Below, piece by piece: positions 6,576 to 9,709 of a stretch of DNA of 9,709 bases. Both the position numbers and the translations under genes were made by a program. This DNA comes from an uncultured Lachnospiraceae bacterium. Lineage in GTDB: Bacteria > Bacillota > Clostridia > Lachnospirales > Lachnospiraceae. The stretch spans positions 1-9,709 of the forward strand of contig CADBOW010000191.1 in assembly GCA_902796375.1 (NCBI GenBank), given 5' to 3'. Under the pieces are notes generated by a model. That model worked only from the letters and a program-made list of their open reading frames with translations, was not told where the DNA came from and made no database searches. How positions within the stretch are numbered: position 1 is the stretch's first letter; the number at the start of each line of letters is the position of its first letter.

Positions 6576-6615
6576 AAAAAAGTCCCTGCAACGCAGGAAT
6601 GCATTGCAGAGACTT
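6576..6615 (-). terminator. Intrinsic terminator of the lipoprotein gene
   Basis: In the transcript AAGUCUCUGCAA pairs with UUGCAGGGACUU (12 bp with one mismatch). After one further mismatch the inner GCA/UGC can extend the stem to a 4-base loop. Six U residues follow at once (6581-6576), then GUUGUUG. The stem begins 15 bases after the lipoprotein stop codon. This is the clearest terminator in the window and isolates the lipoprotein gene from alaA. Confidence 0.88.
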
Positions 6616-6630
6616 CTATATAAGCAGGAA

Positions 6631-6981
6631 TTACTGCTTGATCAGATGATAGCTGGCGTAGGTCTCGTTCAGATCCAGCGTATTTCCGTTCAGGGTATAC
6701 GCGAATTCCTTTGTATCCGTCCAGCCTTCCAGTGTGACTGTCAGCTTCTTGTTGGTCTCATCCAGTGTGTAGGTTCCCTCACTCTCAAAGCCGGTGGTCT
6801 CACCAACGAGTTTCACCTTGCTTCCGTCACTGAATGTAAATGTCCAGTTACCGTCCACATCATCTGTCTGCTTCCAGGTACCGGTTACTGCATCTGTCTT
6901 TCCGCCGCAGCCAACCAATGCTGTAGCAAGCATTACCAGGCAAAGCAGAAGCGCGATGCGTCTTGTTACTTTCTTCATCAT
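6631..6981 (-). CDS. Small secreted lipoprotein, lipocalin-like beta domain (DUF5640-like)
   Basis: The 116-residue protein has a classic lipoprotein signal: basic MMKKVTRR, a hydrophobic stretch, then the lipobox LVGC with Cys25 as the lipidated residue. It should be anchored on the outer face of the cytoplasmic membrane. The mature part is about 90 residues of alternating beta-strand pattern, beginning GTWKQTDDVDGNWTFTFSDG and ending in a short strand ASYHLIKQ. It resembles the small single-domain lipoproteins of Clostridia grouped under DUF5640 or lipocalin-like names; that assignment is from memory and tentative. No function is known. AAGGAGG precedes two consecutive ATGs, and either could be the start. 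The gene has its own promoter and terminator, so it is probably a single-gene transcript. Confidence 0.88.
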   Translation of the reverse strand: MMKKVTRRIALLLCLVMLATALVGCGGKTDAVTGTWKQTDDVDGNWTFTFSDGSKVKLVGETTGFESEGTYTLDETNKKLTVTLEGWTDTKEFAYTLNGNTLDLNETYASYHLIKQ

Positions 6982-7028
6982 CCTTTACCTCCTTCACATT
7001 TTTCATAATGAATCCTGTAACACAGGGT

Positions 7029-7057
7029 AGTATAGCACTTTTTCCATTTCGTGTCAT
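7029..7057 (-). promoter_or_regulatory. Promoter of the lipoprotein gene
   Basis: ATGACA (7057-7052, five of six to TTGACA) and TATACT (7034-7029, five of six to TATAAT) are separated by exactly 17 bases. Transcription should start near 7022, about 41 bases before the ATG. It lies in the gap after the SPFH gene, so the lipoprotein can be expressed independently of the genes upstream. Confidence 0.78.
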
Positions 7058-7094
7058 CCCCAGAATTCCGGAGCAGCTTCGACCCTGCCGGATT

Positions 7095-8189
7095 TTACTC
7101 TGTCTCGGTGGTCTTCTCTGTAGCCGCTTCCGTGGACGGAGTGGTCACAGCCGGTGTGGACGGAGTCTGCGTGGATGTGGACGTGTTATTCTTTGATGCA
7201 TTACCCGCATCGGATGTTCCCACCTCCAGCATCACCTGTGCAGCCTCATCTCCCACGATGGTGGTAGGAAGCTTGCCGTCCCAGGTCTCATAATACTTAT
7301 GACGAAGCACATTGGAATCGATGGACTGTGACAGCTTCTGGTTTGCTTCCGCCTCAGCCTCGGCAGCTATGATCTTCGCCTTACCTTCCGCCTCTGCCTG
7401 TGTCTTCCGGACAGTTGCATCAGCCTCAGCCTTCTCGATGTTCTTCTTGTTCTCAATCTGCTGGGTCTCATAATCGATCTGAGCCTGCTGCTTCTTGGCA
7501 ATCTTCTGATCGTATTCCTGATCAAATGTGGCATCCGAGATCACCACCTTATTGACGTACACTACAGTCTCGCCGTATTTCTCATCCAGAGATTTCTGGA
7601 TATTTGACTTGGCGATGGGCTCCAGAATGCTTCGATTGGTACAGTCCACAGGGGAAAGTGTCTTCGATGAGGTTTTGATGGCGGATGCCACCAGGGACTC
7701 ATTGACCAGACCCTGCTCGTAGTTCGTTACATTTGCATAGATCCAGGCGGACTTCTCCGGATTGATCTGATAGGTCACCGTGATCCCCTGGAAGGTCACC
7801 TCGTTCCGCTCACTGGTCTCGGATGTGATGGGATTCTCAAACCGGATATCCTGCTGCTTGTTGTTGACCGTGACGATCTGCTGGATCACCGGCAGATGGA
7901 AATTGAAGCCGTGGGGAAGAGTGTTCTGCTCCACCTGTCCGAAGGTCACCCGAACGCCGGTGTAACCGGTGGGGATGATGGTAAAGGACAGCGAGAACAG
8001 GACCGTAAGCACACCGACAACTGCCATAGCAATGGTGATGGCCTTATAGGTCTTTCCGCCGACTTCGATGATGGTCTCATCTCCGTCCTTCTTCTTTTTG
8101 TTGGCACCTGTGATCTGATTCCGGAATCCCAGAGCGATGGCCCCGATCAGTAATACAACACCGATACCTGCAATGATCGCATTTAACAT
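7095..8189 (-). CDS. SPFH/prohibitin-family membrane protein with Thr-rich tail
   Basis: SPFH proteins (prohibitin, flotillin, HflK/HflC) form large membrane-bound oligomers that organise membrane regions or control membrane proteases. The 364-residue protein has two membrane helices (about 3-22 and 50-72) separated by a Lys-rich loop, then an SPFH domain beginning IIPTGYTGVRVTFGQV and running to about residue 225. A long Ala/Glu/Gln/Lys coiled coil follows (about 225-290), rich in AEAEG-type segments, then the prohibitin-like YYETWDGKLPT. The last 40 residues are almost entirely Thr, Ser, Pro, Ala, Asn and Glu. By the positive-inside rule the KKKK loop is cytoplasmic and the SPFH domain is outside, as in HflK/C. 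AAGGAGG lies 10 bases before the ATG. No NfeD partner is visible. The exact role is unknown. Confidence 0.9.
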   Translation of the reverse strand: MLNAIIAGIGVVLLIGAIALGFRNQITGANKKKKDGDETIIEVGGKTYKAITIAMAVVGVLTVLFSLSFTIIPTGYTGVRVTFGQVEQNTLPHGFNFHLPVIQQIVTVNNKQQDIRFENPITSETSERNEVTFQGITVTYQINPEKSAWIYANVTNYEQGLVNESLVASAIKTSSKTLSPVDCTNRSILEPIAKSNIQKSLDEKYGETVVYVNKVVISDATFDQEYDQKIAKKQQAQIDYETQQIENKKNIEKAEADATVRKTQAEAEGKAKIIAAEAEAEANQKLSQSIDSNVLRHKYYETWDGKLPTTIVGDEAAQVMLEVGTSDAGNASKNNTSTSTQTPSTPAVTTPSTEAATEKTTETE

Positions 8190-8218
8190 ATTCTTAATGC
8201 CTCCTTCTGCTTACGCAT
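8183..8218 (-). other. Possible 11-codon upstream reading frame spanning the SPFH ribosome site
   Basis: An ATG nine bases past the transglutaminase-like stop codon opens the frame MRKQKEALRIC and stops at TAA just inside the SPFH gene, overlapping its first codons out of frame. It contains the AAGGAGG site of the SPFH gene. It has no good ribosome site of its own, so translation would depend on re-initiation after the upstream gene. It may well be chance. Confidence 0.15.
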
Positions 8219-8227
8219 ATTCTTAAT
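8187..8227 (-). repeat. 12-bp direct repeat pair flanking the SPFH ribosome site
   Basis: ATTAAGAATATG occurs twice on the minus strand, at 8227-8216 and 8198-8187, 29 bases apart start to start. The second copy ends in the ATG of the SPFH gene and the first ends in an ATG that opens a short reading frame. The AAGGAGG site lies between them. The match is exact over 12 bases. Confidence 0.7.
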
Positions 8228-9537
8228 CAGCCTGGAATCAGCTTCTCCAGAATATAGTCCCTGTTCTTATAGGTTACCTTTGCGGGACTGATCCCCGGAG
8301 TAGGCGGATACTGACTGTAATCATGCCTGTAATAATTGGGACGAACCAATTGGGAGAACCACTCCAGTTCTTCGTCCGTAGCCAAAAAATTGATCTGCTG
8401 GCGGATATATACCGGGGACGGATCCATATGATACCATTTGCCGTTCACCTTCACCTGGAGCCAGTAGTGCTGACCCGGTCCCGGATCCCGCTTCAGGAAG
8501 TACAGCTGGAAGCCCGCATGCTCCATCAGCAGCTTGCAGGTCACCGCATGGGTGAAGCAATCCCCCGCATTCTTCTGAAGTCCGGACAGTGCCTGCTCCA
8601 CCTCATCCCGTTCCGTTCTCGTGTTATTCCAGGGAATGTTCAGCCGCACCCACCGGAATATGGCAAAGGCCTTGTCGATCTCATCCATTTCCGGGGTAAT
8701 AAGCTCTGCCAGCAGCTCGTCCGCCATCTGGTCTGCCAGCAGCATATCCTGATAATTCGCCGGAAGCTCAGCTACTGTGATCCGGACACGTTCCGTGGTG
8801 GTCCGGCCGAACCGGTCCTTCGCCGTATAGATCACAGGATATACCCCCGGATGGTCCAGATCCACCGCCGAACTGTCGATGGTAAGCTCCGGCTCCTTGT
8901 CCTGATCCGCCGTCACCACCACACCGTTTCGGTAGGAAATGCTGTCTCCCACATATACGGTCTGATCCAGTACCCCGTGGATCTCCGGCTTCTTCTCCGG
9001 ATCATAGACCGTAAGCTTCGGTGTCAGGATGGTCTGATTTCCTCCTGCGTCCTCCAGCACGATCCGGACGGTTCTGGTTCCTTCCTCTGTCTCGTCCAGT
9101 GATGAAAGAAAATACTGCTTCACCTGAGTTACATCCGATGCGGTCACCTGAAAGCTTTCCATGGAGAGCTTCGTCCCCACGGTACAGATCACATCCTTCG
9201 CCTCTCCCTTGGGAGCAACCGAATCCCGGATAAACAGGGTAGCCTCCTTCGAGAATGGCCCCCAGCGGAATACCACAGGATAGACTCCCAGCTGCTTCGA
9301 ATCCATCCCGCTGATGTCCGTCTCCATCCGGACGGAGCTCCAGGGATCCACCATAAAGTCCTCCACAGAGGGCATGGCATCTCCCGCCTCCACAGTGACC
9401 ACGGACCGGATATTCTCACGAAAATGCATAGCAAGAAGCCCTCCTCCCACAACCACTGCCAACAGCAGGAAGAGAACTCCGAACATGACCCATACCCAGA
9501 TCTTCTTTCGTTTATTTCCCCGTCTCATGAGGGACAT
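8227..9537 (-). CDS. Membrane-anchored transglutaminase-like protein with Ig-like modules
   Basis: The 436-residue protein has a basic N-terminus and one membrane helix (about 13-37), which puts the rest outside the cell. Three beta-rich Ig-like modules follow (about 46-110, 111-178, 184-255), the last with the typical pattern HPGVYPVIYTAKDRFGRTTT. The C-terminal transglutaminase-like domain (about 265-436) has a papain-type triad: Cys327 in AGDCFTHAVTCKLLM, His357 in GPGQHYWLQVKV and Asp372 in WYHMDPSP. Such proteins may act as cysteine proteases or cross-linking enzymes at the cell wall; the substrate is unknown. Neither the ATG at 9537 nor the in-frame ATG at 9528 has a recognisable ribosome site. 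It lies 37 bases before the SPFH gene, probably in the same operon. Confidence 0.87.
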   Translation of the reverse strand: MSLMRRGNKRKKIWVWVMFGVLFLLLAVVVGGGLLAMHFRENIRSVVTVEAGDAMPSVEDFMVDPWSSVRMETDISGMDSKQLGVYPVVFRWGPFSKEATLFIRDSVAPKGEAKDVICTVGTKLSMESFQVTASDVTQVKQYFLSSLDETEEGTRTVRIVLEDAGGNQTILTPKLTVYDPEKKPEIHGVLDQTVYVGDSISYRNGVVVTADQDKEPELTIDSSAVDLDHPGVYPVIYTAKDRFGRTTTERVRITVAELPANYQDMLLADQMADELLAELITPEMDEIDKAFAIFRWVRLNIPWNNTRTERDEVEQALSGLQKNAGDCFTHAVTCKLLMEHAGFQLYFLKRDPGPGQHYWLQVKVNGKWYHMDPSPVYIRQQINFLATDEELEWFSQLVRPNYYRHDYSQYPPTPGISPAKVTYKNRDYILEKLIPG

Positions 9538-9587
9538 TCTATCACAAAATCAAAGAGAAAGGAAGAAAGACTTAACCTCAACCCGGC

Positions 9588-9709
9588 TCAATCCTTGGAT
9601 ATCACGATCTTTCCGTCTACTACCTGGATCTTGACGCGGTTCCCGTCGATCCCGACCTCTTCTCTCAGTTCCTTGGAAAGCTGCAGTCGGCCGGCCCGGT
9701 CCATGATCA
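9588..9709 (-). CDS. C-terminal end of a protein with an AbrB/MazE-like swapped-hairpin domain (cut by window edge)
   Basis: The frame enters from the right edge and ends at TGA (9590-9588). The visible residues, MDRAGRLQLSKELREEVGI followed by DGNRVKIQVVDGKIVISKD, match the AbrB/MazE/SpoVT pattern (GR-hydrophobic-Gln-hydrophobic-x-Lys-Glu-Leu-Arg, then two beta strands). Such domains usually have a first strand before the GR motif. A start at the ATG 9702-9704 would remove it, and the frame stays open to the edge, so the protein probably begins outside the window. From memory, similar tails close some clostridial ABC-transporter ATPases, which is an alternative to a stand-alone regulator. 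The next gene follows after 50 bases with no clear terminator. Confidence 0.65.
   Translation of the reverse strand, partial: IMDRAGRLQLSKELREEVGIDGNRVKIQVVDGKIVISKD

Noticed and set aside
7067..7092. Hairpin after the SPFH gene (TCCGGCAG against CTG-CT-CCGGA) as a terminator
   Set aside because: The stem is bulged and is followed by ATTCTGGGG rather than a U-run. Read-through into the lipoprotein gene is possible.
8323..9102. 259-codon plus-strand frame opposite the transglutaminase-like gene
   Set aside because: It is antisense to a gene with a clear catalytic triad and Ig-like modules, and has no recognisable domain.

Overview
All supported genes lie on the minus strand, so the window reads right to left. 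Base composition looks balanced (about half G+C by eye), ribosome binding sites are mostly strong AAGGAGG types, and promoters are sigma-A-like. The gene set (AtpZ/AtpI-headed F-type ATP synthase operon, Na+-type c subunit, Cof-type phosphatase, AlaA-type aminotransferase, membrane-anchored transglutaminase-like protein) points to an anaerobic Bacillota of class Clostridia, probably Lachnospiraceae. The assignment is inferred from protein character only; no marker gene is present.

Region 1 (about 4331 down to 1) is the F1Fo-ATP synthase operon. A near-consensus promoter (TTGATA, 17 bp, TATAAT) drives atpZ, atpI, atpB (a), atpE (c), atpF (b), atpH (delta) and the first 292 codons of atpA (alpha), which runs off the left edge; gamma, beta and epsilon are expected beyond it. 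The c subunit carries every side-chain position of the known Na+ site (Gln34, Glu67, Thr68, Thr69, Tyr72), so the enzyme may be Na+-coupled. AtpI has an unusual cytoplasmic tail of seven 11-residue repeats encoded by a 33-bp degenerate minisatellite. The c gene sits between an A/T-rich leader with a small hairpin and a strong intercistronic hairpin, both plausible devices for making more c than its neighbours.

Region 2 (6571 down to 4381) is a two-gene unit: an AlaA-type aminotransferase followed by a Cof-type HAD phosphatase, with its own promoter (TTGACA, 17 bp, extended -10).

Region 3 (7057 down to 6576) is a small lipoprotein gene with its own promoter and a clear intrinsic terminator.

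Region 4 (9709 down to 7095) holds the end of an AbrB/MazE-like swapped-hairpin domain, a membrane-anchored transglutaminase-like protein with Ig-like modules, and an SPFH/prohibitin-family membrane protein with a Thr-rich tail. Regions 3 and 4 together look like a cell-envelope cluster.

Most of the window is conserved housekeeping sequence. I see no defence system, mobile element, CRISPR array, tRNA or rRNA. The most unusual signals are the AtpI repeat tail, the long atpZ/atpI overlap and the envelope gene cluster. No gene-free stretch exceeds 300 bases; the longest are the atpI-atpB gap (131 bases) and the alaA upstream region (151 bases), both described below.
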